From assembly GCA_000711775.1 (NCBI GenBank), contig ARYC01000266.1, forward strand, positions 62,001 through 126,000: a DNA stretch of 64,000 bases. The letters run 5' to 3'. The first letter of the stretch is position 1. Every line of letters starts with the position of its first letter. A program made the translations under genes and the position numbers. This stretch comes from Oxytricha trifallax (taxonomy: Eukaryota > Ciliophora > Spirotrichea > Sporadotrichida > Oxytrichidae). The notes beneath the pieces were generated by a model. That model did no database searches. It saw only the letters and a list, made by a program, of their open reading frames with translations, and was not told the DNA's origin. This document shows positions 12,840 to 25,982 of the stretch, piece after piece.

Positions 12840-14190
12840 TGAAGGTCCCTCAGTATTATGAACTAAGTTTATTTATCATTTTCAACCAAATTTCTATATT
12901 ATAATAAAAATATTAAATTAGTTTAAATTTGAATTAAAAATAACAACCAACTTATTATCAATAATTTTATTTTTTTATATTATGTAGAATAACTACTTAA
13001 TTTGATGTTTGTAACTCAACTATTAATTAATTCTTAGTCTATCCATTGCTTCTTCTTTGATTGCAGTTTCTATAACATTTTGTTGTCTGTTTCATCTAAG
13101 ATAAAATCCATTCTTAGTTTGTTTGAATTTATTTTTCATATAAATATTGAAATGTTCACATTAACTGTAATGAAATCGCAATAAAGTAATGTAAAGTAAG
13201 ATTGCATTCAGTGAAAAATTTATAAAGATTATAATGAAGTTAAATAAAATAGATACCTTATTAAATGATCGACAGCAAAAATATGATTAATTTTAATCAA
13301 ATAGGCATTTGGAATATCATCAATAATGAAGGGAATTATCTTGCAAATTTTATAAAATATGAAATGGGACTTATCAGAACAGAATAAGCATGTCATTTAA
13401 TATAAGTGATAAGAATGGCATAGCAGAAACGTCACAGCCATTTTAGAACTTTGACACAAATATACTTAATTATGTATAGTTATTATATTCTAGAATATTT
13501 TAATCAAGTAGAACTTTAACTTGGATTTATAAACAATACATGCGGAAACAATGAATAAGGTAGCAATTTAATCTAAAGAGTCTAGTCCGAAGATACAGAA
13601 ATAAAAGAAATTATTTGCAGGGATCCATTTAATAATAATTCGAGCACATGTCTATAAATTGTAGTAGAGAAAAAAGCTGGAGATTCATTTAGAGACCCTC
13701 TTAAAAGTATAAATAATTAAAATTAAATAAATAGAAAAAATTAAGAAGCATCAAATTTTGGTGAGATATGTCAAAGATGAACTCATTTATGATTGAGTAG
13801 TGACTAGTACTAATCAAAATAATGTGAGTACTAAAATCCATTGAAGATTTAGACTCTATTTATATCATCATATACATAAATAATAAAAAACGAACTATAG
13901 AGTAATAGTTCAATAAAATAATTTAATATGTAGCAAATAATTTATGAATTATTGATATTCAGTAAATTGAAAGAATTACGACCAAAATTTAAATAAACAT
14001 TTTTAAAACTATACAAAACATTTTAAAACCGACGATTTTTATTAATTTGACCTAAATTATATCATTTTACAAAAATTAAATTTTTATCAATATTTAAATT
14101 ACACTGAACAATATTTATAAAGTACATTCGAATCGGGAGATTTTTAAAATAAAAATGTATAATTGAATGTATGAGTAAATAACTACCCAC
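12840..14190. other. AT-rich stretch, no gene recognised
   Basis: No coherent frame found. Several short A-rich tracts only. Confidence 0.45.
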
Positions 14191-14420
14191 TAATTAGCTG
14201 TACATTCAGATATAATTATATCCCTATATATTTAACTGCCTTATTTATTAAATGTAGTTATTTAAGATGTCTTATAACTTAATTTATAATTAATATAAAT
14301 GAAGCTAATTAATATAATTTTTTTTAAATTATATATCCAATCTAGTTTAGCACAGTGCTTCGTGCTGTTACAGTTACTATGTTATCTTCATGATATCTTC
14401 ATGCTGTCTTCCTTTAAAAT
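14190..14420 (+). repeat. Diverged solo copy of the element A left inverted repeat
   Basis: The order of landmarks matches 2570-2780: a TATATCCCTA block, TTAACTGCCTTA, a long AT segment with AATTAATATAA, then a block with GTTACAGTTACT followed by repeated ATCTTCATG motifs. Substitutions and indels are many. A matching right arm was not found nearby, so this looks like an old remnant. Confidence 0.5.
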
Positions 14421-14671
14421 CAAAATTAAAAATTTAAGAGAAATATTAAATCAAAGGCAACGGCAGTAAGAGTAGTAATGATAATAAACTATGAGATTAT
14501 CTACAAATTAAAACATGTAGAACAAAAAATATGCAAAAACCATATGACTGATAATAAAAAATTAAAACAAAGCTAATTTCTTATACCAAAGGCTTATGTT
14601 TGGATTTAAAGGTAGCATTAAAAATATGAATGATAAATAAATAATCAATAAAGTAGTGGGAGATTAACATA

Positions 14672-15090
14672 TATTGTAGGAATACATTTGAAATTAGAAA
14701 ATTCTTTATAATTAAATTAATTACAAATAAAAATCGTGGCAGTTAAAGTTGGCCAATTTGTACGATCTTGGGCTCATTCGATAGAGAATTCAAAATTAGC
14801 TGGACTTTACTATTGGCGGTACTATTTTATCGCATCCCTCGAGCGAGATAACTTCACTTTAATGTTAGGGTACAATTTAATTAATTTAGATTAGTTTAAT
14901 TAAAGTCGAGTTATCTCTCTCGAGAGATGCGATAAGATAGTACCGCCAATAGTAAAGTCCAGCTAATTTTAAATTCTCTATCTAAAATGCCCAAGATCGT
15001 AAAAATTGGCCAACTTTAACTGCCATGATTTTCTTTTGTAATTAATTTAACTATAAGGAATTTCGCAATTTCGAATGTATTCCTACAATA
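14672..15090. mobile_element. Palindromic MITE, family 1, copy a
   Basis: A near-perfect palindrome of about 419 bp. It starts TATTGTAGGAATACATT and ends with the inverse, CGAATGTATTCCTACAATA. The arms contain AAGTTGGCCAATTT, AGCTGGACTTTACTATTGG and CGGTACTATTTTATCGCATC, each mirrored on the other side of a short AT loop. The terminal TA on both sides fits a TA target duplication of the Tc1/mariner/IS630 type. It has no coding capacity. Two further copies lie at 36648 and 58000. Confidence 0.85.
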
Positions 15091-15983
15091 GTAATCAAAG
15101 AATTGTAATGAGTCATAATCATCTTCATCAAAACTAACAGTTGCATTAACAAAGTCAAATATGATTTCTTTTTCCAAAATCATTAGAGTTAATACAAATT
15201 ATCTATTCTTAAAACAATTAAAAATCAATTAAAATAGTATAAAAATACAGTATAATCCAGAAACTTAAATTAATAGATTTTATTATAAAAATTAAAAACC
15301 ACATACTAACTTAAGTTAAGAATAAAAACAACAATTAGCTAATTTGCGATTATTACAACCCATTAATTAATTCGAATAAAAAATCATTATCCATTTATCT
15401 TAATGATTTCTCAACTTTAAATAATATAGGAAAGCTATTCTATCTCCCTAAAATATTAAAAAATAATAGCATAACATGATGAAATAACAAATAGTAAATT
15501 ATTGATGATGACTTTCATTCTGTTTATTCTTTTAATTCACAATTGAGAATAAATTGTTAATGTGATAAATGTAGACAATTGTACTTTTGACTTTTAAGTA
15601 TCTAAAAATACTGGATATAATCAATATTTTAAAAGCATAGATGGAAGTAGCTTAAATAGTAAATTTACTTTTAAAGGTTTTATAAATAATCTTACTTAAA
15701 ATTTAAGTGTAGAATTAAAGATTGGTTCACAAAGTTATTATACAATCAGTAAAGCAGATTGGTAATTTAAGTATTTTCAATATACTTTGAGGGTTATATG
15801 TTCAATGAGAAAGAAGAATGTGAAATTTAATTTAAGAGCCAGACAATATTGCATCGAATATTATCAGTCTGTAGTAAAAACAATGTTAGCTATTTTAGAA
15901 GTTAGAAGTCAAATTTTTCAATGATCCATAAAATTATTCTCATTAATCACTGCCATAGTTATGAATATTGAGAATCGTTTTTG

Positions 15984-16799
15984 TTAAGCTAAAATTTTTT
16001 GAAAATAAATCGAATTTAATTTGAAATATACATATATGAATATAAAGGTCTTGAGATGAATTAAGACAATTAAGAATGTATCAGGTAAAGCCCTAATTAG
16101 GGCAATTAATTTAACTATATCTCAATAAGCTGATTTCCAATCAACCCAAGATATTTGACTGCCTTCTTTGAGCTTATAAGCTTATAAGTGTGGGCTTATA
16201 AGCCCAAAATCTTCTAAAATCGACCACTTCAAGGGTCATTTTTCAAAAATCTGTTTTTTAAGTAAAAGTCTTATAGAGGGCTATAATGCCCATTTTATGT
16301 TAATTCTCAATTAAAGTAGAAATTATATATATTAAAGTTTTATAATTGATATTTTAAAACGTAATAAATTTAAGGTTGATTTAAATTCTCTATAAAGAAT
16401 TCTATTAAAACTAATATAAGTTTAATTTTTAATGATTTTAAATAATTAAAGCCTTATAATTTCTACTTTAATTGAGAATTAACATAAAATGGGCATTATA
16501 GCCCTCTATAAGACTTTTACTTAAAAAACAGATTTTTGAAAAATGACCATTGAAGTGGTCGATTTTAGAAGATTTTGGGCTTATAAGTCCACACTTATGA
16601 GCTTATAAGCTCAAGGAAGGCAGTCAAAATATCTTGGGTTGATTGGAAATCAGCTTATTGAGATATAGCTAAATTAATTGCCCTAATTAGGGCTTTACCT
16701 GATACATTCTTAATTGTCTTAATTCATCTCAAGACCTTTATATTCATATATGTATATTTCAAATTAAATTCGATTTATTTTCAAAAAATTTTAGCTTAA
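15984..16799. mobile_element. Palindromic MITE, family 2 (816 bp, TTAA-flanked)
   Basis: The left arm (15984 to about 16334) is mirrored almost base for base by the right arm (about 16446 to 16799), around a ~110-bp AT-rich centre. The outer ends are TTAAGCTAAAATTTTTTG and its inverse. Landmarks include AAAGCCCTAATTAGGGC and GAGCTTATAAGC on both sides. Both ends are TTAA, which would fit a piggyBac-type target duplication, but no transposase is encoded. Confidence 0.85.
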
Positions 16800-18220
16800 A
16801 TATCTTAGAAAACTATAAATTCATGTTTAATGATAAAATTGTTTTATCAAAATGAGAAATGATTGCAGACTTTCAATTCAAAAATAGTTAATAATGCCTA
16901 ACAGTTTCTTCATACTTAAAACTGATAGAAATAGCATTATTTAACTAGGAAAGCTTAGAAGCCTCACACGAGCATGAGCATGTTAATTCTCAATAATCCT
17001 AAATAATTTTATTAAATAATCATGATTATAACACAGGCCAAAATGATTATTTAAAATTAAACCTTTCGGAGTGAGCTTGAGAAAATGATGAATAGCTACC
17101 TTGATACTCTTAACATTCAAGATTCCGAAGTAATTAATTACCTTTTTAAAAATCAAATTAATTAAAAAGAAATTCATTTTTATTAAGACTGCTGCTTTTA
17201 GAAGATTTTCTGCTGAAATTTACATTTATAAATCTAGCTAATGATAAATAAAGGTAATCTCTATCGATTCTAATTTAAATTCATGATATTTAAAATGAAT
17301 AATATAAATGAGAATAAAAAATTATAAGAAGATACAGCTGTAGTAATCTTGCATTTGAGTGATATTTGAATTATAGTTATATTCTCAATTAAATTAGACG
17401 ATTGACCGAAAGTTGCAAATTATGTGTTGCTTGAAAATAGGTAAAGTTGAGACTAGTAATTATAAGATTTAAGATGAAAGTTGTGAAAGAAAAATACTTT
17501 AGCATGTGATAATTGAACTTGGAGGTGACTTTAACAAACAAAATGCATGAATTCATGCATGACAGTTTAATTCTCTCAAAATAGTTTATACAATCTTTAA
17601 TAATTAAATAAACTTGGATTTTATCAAAATCGCAATAAATTTTAAGAGGAAATTTAATTTTACATCATGGAGAAACATTTATTTCTCAAGTAGAGCACTG
17701 AGTGATAAGAACTGATACAATGTTTAAAGAAAATCTAAAGAAAATGTTGTTAGTTATTTCTTTTATAAGACCTTAGATGTTGTTTAAGTGAATTTATGTA
17801 CGAAATACTGATTTTGCAAAGGAGAAGTTAAGTAAGGAGTGGTGATTAATACAAGAGTGTAAAATCTCAGATACCATATTATGCTATTATCTTGCTTCTG
17901 CATAGGAAAGAATGATAGAAGTATCAGTTTCACAAAAGAAGACATCGGATACTCAAGTTGAGCCATTCATAATCAGAATGATATAATAGATTTCAAAAGC
18001 ACTAATGCTTATATGATAAATAGACACGCTGATTATATAATTGACTTGAATCGCTTTACCACCCTTCTAAAATAATAGTATCATCAGCTTATTAAATCAC
18101 TTATTCAGTTACAATTAGAGCTAGTCATCATTTTCCTAATAAAATCTCCAATAAATATACCAAACGATAATATAAAAACTGGCTGGCTTAAGCCCCAGTA
18201 TTAAATTCCGTACAGCATTA

Positions 18221-18272
<52 letters not shown>

Positions 18273-18389
18273 TACCAAACTAATCAATAAAAGAGGTTCT
18301 TAAAATTAAATTGGACATTAAACTGCTTGAGATATATAATTTACACTCTATATAGAAGATATAACAATTACCAAGCTATATGTTATTGA
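16800..18389. other. AT-rich stretch with weak ORFs only
   Basis: Standard-code ORFs at 16983-17177 and 17784-17966 (both minus) have no recognisable motif. The second, hydrophobic, ORF could be a fragment of a membrane protein, but there is nothing to confirm it. Confidence 0.35.
18221..18271. repeat. (AAT)n microsatellite
   Basis: An uninterrupted run of about 17 AAT triplets. Confidence 0.95.
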
Positions 18390-20060
18390 TTATTTTTATA
18401 AAATAGCCTAAGTTTAAAAAGAGTTAAAGAAAATCTAAACTTAAGACTAAGAATTTATAGAAGGTCTTTTAATATGATGCACATATGGTTATGAAAAGTT
18501 ATCAAAATTTGATTTAGATTTTTCTCAAATAAATTCAGACTCTTCTTAAAACTTAAAGATTCTTTTTAATTTATTATGCAGTAAAGTCCTTTTTAATAAA
18601 AAAAGATGAAAAATCTTCTATGAATTACTATTATCTTATTTGTGACGATGTACTTGAACAATTAATAAATTACTCAAGTAAGTTAAAATTAAGTCATAAT
18701 TAAAGATTTTATAATATCTATTTATATAGGATTCTTAGAATTGAATGAGATTGAAGCGTGTTTTTTAACCCAATTCTTATTCAATAAAGGAAATTATGAA
18801 AAAGACATGAATTATTTATAATCTTAAGAAAACATTTATATAGAATTTTCACAAGATATATTGTAATTAGATTTATGGTGTTATACTTAATATTAACTCT
18901 CTTAACTCCTAGCATCATCAGAAGTTTGTTATTAAAATAGATATTAATAATTGATACTATTGATAAATCAAGATCAAATTAATTAATGAAGTAAGCTTTT
19001 AGAAATATCTGAAGATTTAAAATTAGAGTAAATTAAGATTATGTTAGAAGATGAAGAAGAAGTTTATAGCAGAGGACTATTTGACGTGAAAAATAAAATG
19101 TTATGGTAGTGGAGAATAGAATGCTCATGCAAAGAAAGGTAGAAAACCTATGAAAAGAAAATTATAATTAACAGTACAATAATCTGCTCTTTTTAGACTT
19201 TTAATAAAATACAGAAAATAAATTAATACTCAAAAAGCAAGAACTCATGGAGATTGATGTTACAAAGAGTACAATGAAAGTCATAAATAAATTTTCAATA
19301 ATATAAGTGAACATAAGAATTTCAATAAAACTAGGCATATTTATGGTTGAGTTAGCTTCAAATTTAATTCATCAATAATAACGAGGATCTAAAGATGAAG
19401 TTTATTATCAGATTTATAATTATCAGTTTCACTAAGTCAACCATCATTCAATGCATCGGTTATTGTTTTTGCTCTAATTAATTTACCTTACAAAGTAGAA
19501 ATTCATTATTCCAAGGCTAATAATAAACTATCAAAGCAGTTTGAAAATTATGCATTTTTTCTGTAAGAAATCTTAATCACTATAAATATATGGCTTTAGT
19601 GGATGAAAAATATTATATGCATAAAATAAGGGTGCTTTACAATCAATATAAATATTATCATAATTCAACTTAAATTTATCTATGAATGATTCTCAACATG
19701 CAAGTATTTCTGCAAAGATAAAATACAATAAAGTCAAGCCAAACTTGTGTAGACATTATCCTGATGAGTGATTTAGACCTTTAGTTAATCACAATGATCC
19801 CAGTACACACAAGAAGATTCTTATGTTGCAATAAATTACTAGCCATTAAAATAATTCATGGTCAGAAATATCATCACGGATTTCTTTCGAACTAAAGTGG
19901 GAATGCTTAAGAAATATCATGAAACTTCTTAGAGAAAACTTATAGATTAAGAAAAAATACTGCTTGTAAATAAAATAAACTTTAAATTACAGCCCATAGC
20001 AAGATATCATTGTACATGTTTAAAAAATTATAAAATACTGGTAGTTCTTGGCCCTTATAA
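18390..20060 (+). CDS. Unidentified Gln-rich-decoded gene, interrupted
   Basis: With TAA/TAG as Gln, successive plus-strand blocks read for 60-110 codons each. The first is a block at 18690-18985 containing GFLELNEIEACFLTQFLFN and DLWCYTQYQLSQLL. Then comes an acidic stretch near 19020-19080 containing KIMLEDEEEVYSRGLFDV, and a block at 19230-19600. A block at 19680-20060 contains PNLCRHYPDE, a TGA, and then FRPLVNHNDPSTHKK. Residue use is protein-like and unlike the surrounding noise. At least three frame changes and several in-frame TGA codons occur. I do not recognise the protein. It could be a decayed gene or a macronuclear gene whose segments are separated by small IESs. The next feature downstream is the left arm of element D. 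Confidence 0.45.
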
Positions 20061-20289
20061 AAAAATTGATATATTAATAGTAAAATGAACGAATCAAAAC
20101 CTTAAAATATTAAAAAAGAGATAGCTTAATAGTTTAGCAGCTCTTACTGGTAGCATTCTCTGCATTCCTAAATTTATAATGCACTCTCTTCAATTAATTT
20201 GTATTTAAAATTCTCTAATCTCCCTAATCCATATGTTTTTACTCTTTTAATATTACTAACACAGATTTGATTTAGAATTTTAATCTCTA

Positions 20290-20765
20290 GCTGTAACTAC
20301 AGTATTGCCAAAATAGTGGCAGGTAAATTTTTTCTGATCTCTTATATTTTAAAAAAATTGGGGTTTAGATTTTTAGTTGTAGTAGTATGGTTGTAGTTGT
20401 ATTTGTAGTAGTATTTGTTGAAATTATTGTTATAAGTGAAGTTATTGCTATTATTGTTGTTGAACGAGTTGAAAAAATGATGTTTAAAATTCATATTTTT
20501 TGAGTTAACATACTCCATATTTAGAGTAATATAAATCAAATTATGTTTAAAAATTAATATTCAAATCTAATATTGTAATAATAAAATAAATTGTATAAAA
20601 GCTACTATAAATTGATATAATAATAGCCTCATCGGATATACATTTCCTGAACCATTAAATTTTTTACGAAATCTGAATCTTAAATCCGCACCTAAAAATC
20701 TTATTTATGAGGAAGATTATTTTATTCGAATTTTTTATAATCCGACAAAATGTATAATTATTGAT
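20290..20765 (+). repeat. Left inverted repeat of element D
   Basis: Matches the reverse complement of 23375-23985 in blocks. The Asn/Tyr-rich 65-residue standard-code ORF on the minus strand at 20342-20539 comes from the AAC/TAC tract of this repeat. I do not regard it as a gene. Confidence 0.65.
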
Positions 20766-21434
20766 ATAATTGAAAGCATTTGTGTATTTTATGATACAAA
20801 TGTGACTTAACTTCCTTTATAAGTTTTTAATAAATTTTATACATAAGTTTCGAAAAATAAAATAAAAAAATTTCATTAAATAATGATTAAATTTATTTAT
20901 AAGTCTACCAGTTTTGTATAATTTATTTATAAATTAAAAAAAATTAATTGTTACTTATTACAGTTCTGTCACAGATAATGATGTAAGTTATATATCAAGT
21001 AATAGCTGTGAATTTTGAGCAGCATCAATAAAATATTTTAATTTATATATTTTGAAACAATAAATTATATTGATAAAAATTAAATTAAATAGATTTTAGC
21101 AATTTTGAAAGTTCTCAAAACAGAAATCTAATACTTAAAATTCAGAAAGATTGAATTGTGTTAATAAGAAATATCTATAATTATTTCGAAATGTTTTTAT
21201 CCATATTAATAAAAATTTAAGGAAATATAAAAATAAAAAGTTACTTTCACAATTAATAAAAGTATGATAAAAATAGGTGATATATAAAATGTTAAAAATA
21301 AATGACAGATAGAGAAAGAGTGGGATTTGAATTAAATTATTATTGAATAGCCACATATATTATTGTCAATTTGTTTTTATTTGTTCTTGAAAGTTTGTTA
21401 TGCTATTCATAGGTTTCTAAGTCCTATTTTATCT

Positions 21435-22240
21435 TCAGATAGACCAGTCAGCAATGATTTAGACGAGCTTTTCGATATGAAGTCCTCTTTCTGAATCAGC
21501 AGATTATTTCAAGTAGTCATAAACCTCATCTGGAATTTGTTTAGTCATACTTCCAGTGATTCTGGCAATGAAAGTTGAAGTAACTTCACCAATAGCCTTG
21601 GTGAATGTGTTGACAATCTTATCAACGTTGCAGATAGCACTGATTTGAGTAACAGCATCAATGATCTCTTTGTTAATGATTAAAACCTCTGAAAGGTGTC
21701 TTGGATCGTAGATTTTCTACTATCATTTGAGTACCTCAAGAATTCTTAGTATTTTATCAAGAAAAGTTTATAACTTCCAGGATAACTGAATGCTTAACCG
21801 AAATTAGCTAAGACAACTCCGATTCAACTAAGTGGAATTCATTGGAAGAAGCAATGGAATTCGTTGCAGTGGTTATAATTGCTGCTTTCGTTGTGTGAAA
21901 TAATTTCTGTCAGCTTGGACTAGTGAGTGGACTGGGTCTCCATTGATACAGAATTCGAATTCGTTGCAGTGGGTATGCTTATAACAGACTCCACTTTAGT
22001 TCTCTTTATCGCAAGCCTTCACAGCGGTGACTAGTTGATTGTAAGCATCTGGTTTAGGATCATCGTGGATGCATTACTTGAACTCATCGCACTTTAAGCC
22101 AGTTGAGCAGGCAGTTTCAATGCATTTAAGTGTACCAGCACCAATCTTTTGCTCGTTTTTTATTTTTGAAGTGATGCTTGATACTGAAATCAGCAATGGC
22201 AATGCCAACAACTACGAGTGAGATAATAACCTTCTTTATT
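21435..22240 (-). CDS. Secreted Cys-rich protein, unidentified family (interrupted)
   Basis: The region is clearly richer in G and C than its flanks and codes on the minus strand. The N-terminus is a signal peptide (KKVIISLVVVGIAIA) just inside 22230. A Cys-rich region follows: GAGTLKCIETACSTGLKC, ACDKENQSGVCYKHTHC and CNEFEFCINGD. The C-terminal part has no Cys pattern: IYDPRHLSEVLIINKEIIDA to ARITGSMTKQIPDEVYDYL and LVQIIADWSI, stopping at TGA 21435-21437. The codon before KKV is ATA rather than ATG. Frame changes occur near 22185, 21890 and 21740. The motif CACTGCAACGAATTC occurs twice (near 21850 and 21960), suggesting an internal duplication. The protein is probably exported. It lies inside element D, so it may be a captured host gene. 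Confidence 0.6.
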
Positions 22241-23374
22241 TATTAAAGGATTATAATAAATAATTAATTGTAATAATGGAGAGAGAATGTTAATTTAGAC
22301 TCAAACAATATATAAAATAACATAATTTATTTATTTTCATCCTATTTTTTACAATCTCTTACAATTATTAATTTTAATCATATAATACACACAATATGAA
22401 AACTAAAATAATTAATGAATAAAAACTAATAAATTAAAATGTAATTACATCATGCTAAAACAGTTAAAATGTAAATATTATAATCTAAAATAAAGTATTT
22501 AGTTAGAGAATTAAAAAGGGCCATTCATGGGTGTTCAGTTTGGGTTAATTTACATAAAATTAAAAGCGCTCATAATTTATATATTCTTTGTAGTTCACGT
22601 CGTTCATCTTTTACGCAATTTACAGTCGAAGGCACATTAAATAGGAACCTCCCTATTAGATTTAATAATATAAAATTTTCTTAAATTTTTACTATTATAC
22701 AAGTTGTAAATGTATATAGAAACTAGTTTAGTTGAGTATTATCCTATAGATGCTAAGATTTAGATTAAATATAAAGTATAAATAAATAATTGAAAATAGA
22801 AGATTAATATTATTTAAAACTATATTTAACAAATAAGAATCTTATAATACTAAATTTAATGAGAAAAATATACATTAACAATTTTTCATTAATTAATTTA
22901 ATTTATCCTTGTTTTATAATTTAATCACAGTGATTTGTTCATTAATAACTTGATTGCAGGCATGCACTCTATTTGGGGAAAATAAATAAAAACAAATAAA
23001 TATAGTTAAAAAAATGTTGACACATAATTTTCTAAAAACCTAAACAGTATACTACTTTTAGATAATGTATGCTGTGATAAACCATTGGGAGTACAATTTA
23101 ATCGCTTTGATAGGAGAGATAAATCATATTTCTTTGACATAAAAAACAAATGAACAATTCACCCAAATTAAAAATTAATTATCTCGCTACTACGATAAAT
23201 TCAAATATTCATCCAATTGTAAAGTCTAGAGGATTTTAAATTCTGATAGACTAAACAAGATATTGTGTAAGTTTTCAGACGTTAACTGACAAAAAATTCA
23301 AAATAATAGTTAATTATAAATTATTTTCTTATATCAAATGTATTTATTCAATTATATAATGTGGAAATAAAAAT

Positions 23375-23985
23375 CCGATTATTTTATCGGATAAATTAAT
23401 CTTGCTATTTTTTATTAGACTTCTGGTTATGATTAATAGCTCTGAAAATATTTTCGGATTTAGTAAAATATTTAACGATTCGGGATATGAGTATCTGGGG
23501 GTCTTAATCATTATTCATTAATGTTGTGTATTTATTAATTTTATAAAATTTAGATTTTAGATTATAAATCTGAGACTGTAGCAATATCTTAAGATAAAAA
23601 TTCATCATTTTGAAATATTTTAAAATAAATAATTTGAGTTTATCTTTCAAAAGTCTTAAACTTTCAATATGACTCATATTTTTAATATTCTAATATTAGA
23701 ATTCAATATTGATTTTAATTAGAAATTGATTTATCTATGTCTAAAAATTGAGTATGTTAACTCTAAAAATATGAATTTTAAGCATCAGCTTTTTTGAAGA
23801 ATCTCAAAGTACAATGATGGAAATATTCCTACTGATAGCGGATGCGACAACTACAACTACTACATCAATAACTACTACAAAAAGTTCAACTACTATTTGA
23901 TTGCTGAAGATGCTAGACACTTGAGGTCAGAAAAATTCTAACTGCCACTATTTTGGTGATTCCTTAGTTTGAACTTGAAGTTGAA
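23375..23985 (-). repeat. Right inverted repeat of element D
   Basis: Inverted partner of 20290-20765, with an extra ~100 bp in its middle part compared with the left arm. The best-conserved block is 23740-23970. Confidence 0.6.
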
Positions 23986-24819
23986 TTCCTGGGAGTTTCT
24001 ACTCGCACAATATTTGGAACTGATTTTATAATTGAAGAATATATTTTTAAAAAATGCTTATAAATTTATATTTTCTTAAAAACCCCTATAGTAAAATTTA
24101 AGTTATCATGAAAATACAAAATAAATGGATAATTAACCAAGAGCTTTAATAAATATATTTTATTGAAAGTCAAATAATAGAAATTCGCAAATTAAAGGCG
24201 TGGAAAAATGAAAACAAATTAGTTGTCAACTAATGGAAGAAGACTACCATTATGCATAATTTAATAAAGAAAAGAAGAGGAGAATAGGAATTCTCAACAG
24301 TCATTTGAAAAATTATTTGAAATTCAAACTCGAACTCAAAGAATCCAATATTCCAAAACAAAAATATTTAGTTACAATATAATAGCAGGAATAATATAAA
24401 AAATTTTAGGTCAAATTTGATAATAGCCGACACCTTGAATTCTACCATCCAATGATAGAAACTGAAGATTGAACGAAAAGAAATGAGAAATTTGCATAAA
24501 AACAAGACTTAAAAGGAGATATTATATCATCAAAGATTAGAGATAATTATATACGAAGACGATTGAATTCAATATTTGCCTATTGATTGTTTGAGGTAAA
24601 ACTCTAAATTGAAGCAGAATCAGGTAATGAGCAAAAATATTATTATATAGGACTAGTTGAAACTTGACAAAAGTCTAATCGGAATTAACTTTAAGAACAT
24701 AGCCTAAACACAATTGGTAAGAAATGGTGGATAATAAACATAATCACAACTTACATGTCACTTACCTAAATTAAGAAGTCAAAGAACTTTAAAACAGATT
24801 AATTTTCATTATATGGTTG

Positions 24820-25560
24820 CTAAAATTGAAATGCAAGAAACATAGAATAATCGAGATGGGAGATTTTAACTTTCACATTAAAGAACTAGGGATAATTAGA
24901 ATAAAGGGGGCCTGAGAGAATCTATTCCCGAAGGAGTGGTAATTTACTCGAAAGGAAACCAATTAGATCAGATATTCTCAAACTTGGAAAAAGTTAGCTT
25001 GGAGACTAGCTAATTATAACAAACCTATCATAAGCTGAGATAAGTTAATTTTAAAATCAAATACTAAGATGATGATTTTAGGCTAACGGGGATAAAGAGA
25101 GAACACTAAGAATCAGAGAAGTTACAAAGAAATATTGGAAACGTTTTAAAGTGAAGGAAAAGAATTAACACTTAAAGATTTAGACAAGCCGATTAATAAA
25201 TGCTTTTTTATTAAATTGGGAAATAGAAAAAAGGAAAGAATTGGTATCAAACACCATAGGAGTGTTTGGTAAAACGTAATGGAATTATTTTCTCAGACAA
25301 TCATAATGACGCTAAAGCAAACTGGAAAAAAGAAATAAGTGATCGGGAAAAGTACCTAGACAGTAAAGATGTAAGAGATTTTTATAGATGGCGAAGAGAC
25401 TAACGAAAAATTAGAATTAATCATAACCAATAAAGGGGATTACAATTAAAGAATTGAGAGAGAGAAAGTAAAATAAGGCGAAGAAATGTAAAAGGAGAAA
25501 TTGAAATATTACAGCCAGATATCTAAAGAATAAAGAGGCTTCAAGAGTAAAATAAACTCA
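24820..25560 (+). pseudogene. LINE retrotransposon remnant: endonuclease end and linker
   Basis: The plus strand contains EMGDFNFHIKELG, then after a TGA and a frame change IPEGVVIYSKGNQLDQIFSN, followed by QDDDFRLTGIKRE. GDFN, and later NQLDQIFSN, are the expected motifs of the C-terminal half of the apurinic-type endonuclease of non-LTR retrotransposons. Lys/Arg-rich linker-like sequence follows (NDAKANWKKEISDREKYLD, DFYRWRRD) to about 25440. Reverse transcriptase motifs were not found downstream, so the copy is truncated on its 3' side. The stretch 24160-24820 may contain the endonuclease N-terminal part, but I cannot show it. Confidence 0.55.
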
Positions 25561-25982
25561 AAAAGAGGCATATTAATGATAGAAGAATAAGAAAGTATTG
25601 GATTTTGTGATTATATAAATATAGTGAAGAGCATCAATGAATGTAATATTAACAAAGTAATACATATAGTTATAACGAGTATGCAAAAAATGGGGAAAAA
25701 TGATAATTTTTTTATTCTTTTGCGCTCCACTTTAGTTAAACATAGCTGATAAATTTATAATTATTATTTTAGTTTATGTAAATTTGAACTATTAAATTAA
25801 TTTTATTTAAGAGCAAATTAAAAATAATAGTTGATATTTTAAAATGAAAGTATATTTCAATTAACTCTGAATATTAATTTAAAATACTATTCTCTAATTT
25901 AGCCATTTTAACTATTCATATGTTCAATAATTCATGATTCAAGATCAGATAAAAAAAAGAATAACATATATTATTGAAATTT

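Larger units (their letters stand above)
20290..23985. mobile_element. Element D: 3.7-kb unit with long diverged inverted repeats and a secreted-protein gene
   Basis: The segment 20290-20765 recurs in inverted orientation at 23375-23985. Shared landmarks on the two arms include CTGCCACTATTTTGG near the outer ends, then an AAC/TAC-rich tract, GAGTATGTTAACTC with AAATATGAATTTTAA, and an inner CGGAT-containing block. The arms differ by many substitutions and at least one large indel. The interior carries a secreted Cys-rich protein gene at 21435-22240 and otherwise AT-rich DNA. No transposase was seen. Confidence 0.65.

Noticed and set aside
20342-20539. Asn/Tyr-rich 65-residue protein
   Set aside because: The tract is part of an inverted repeat arm, and the other arm does not keep the frame.
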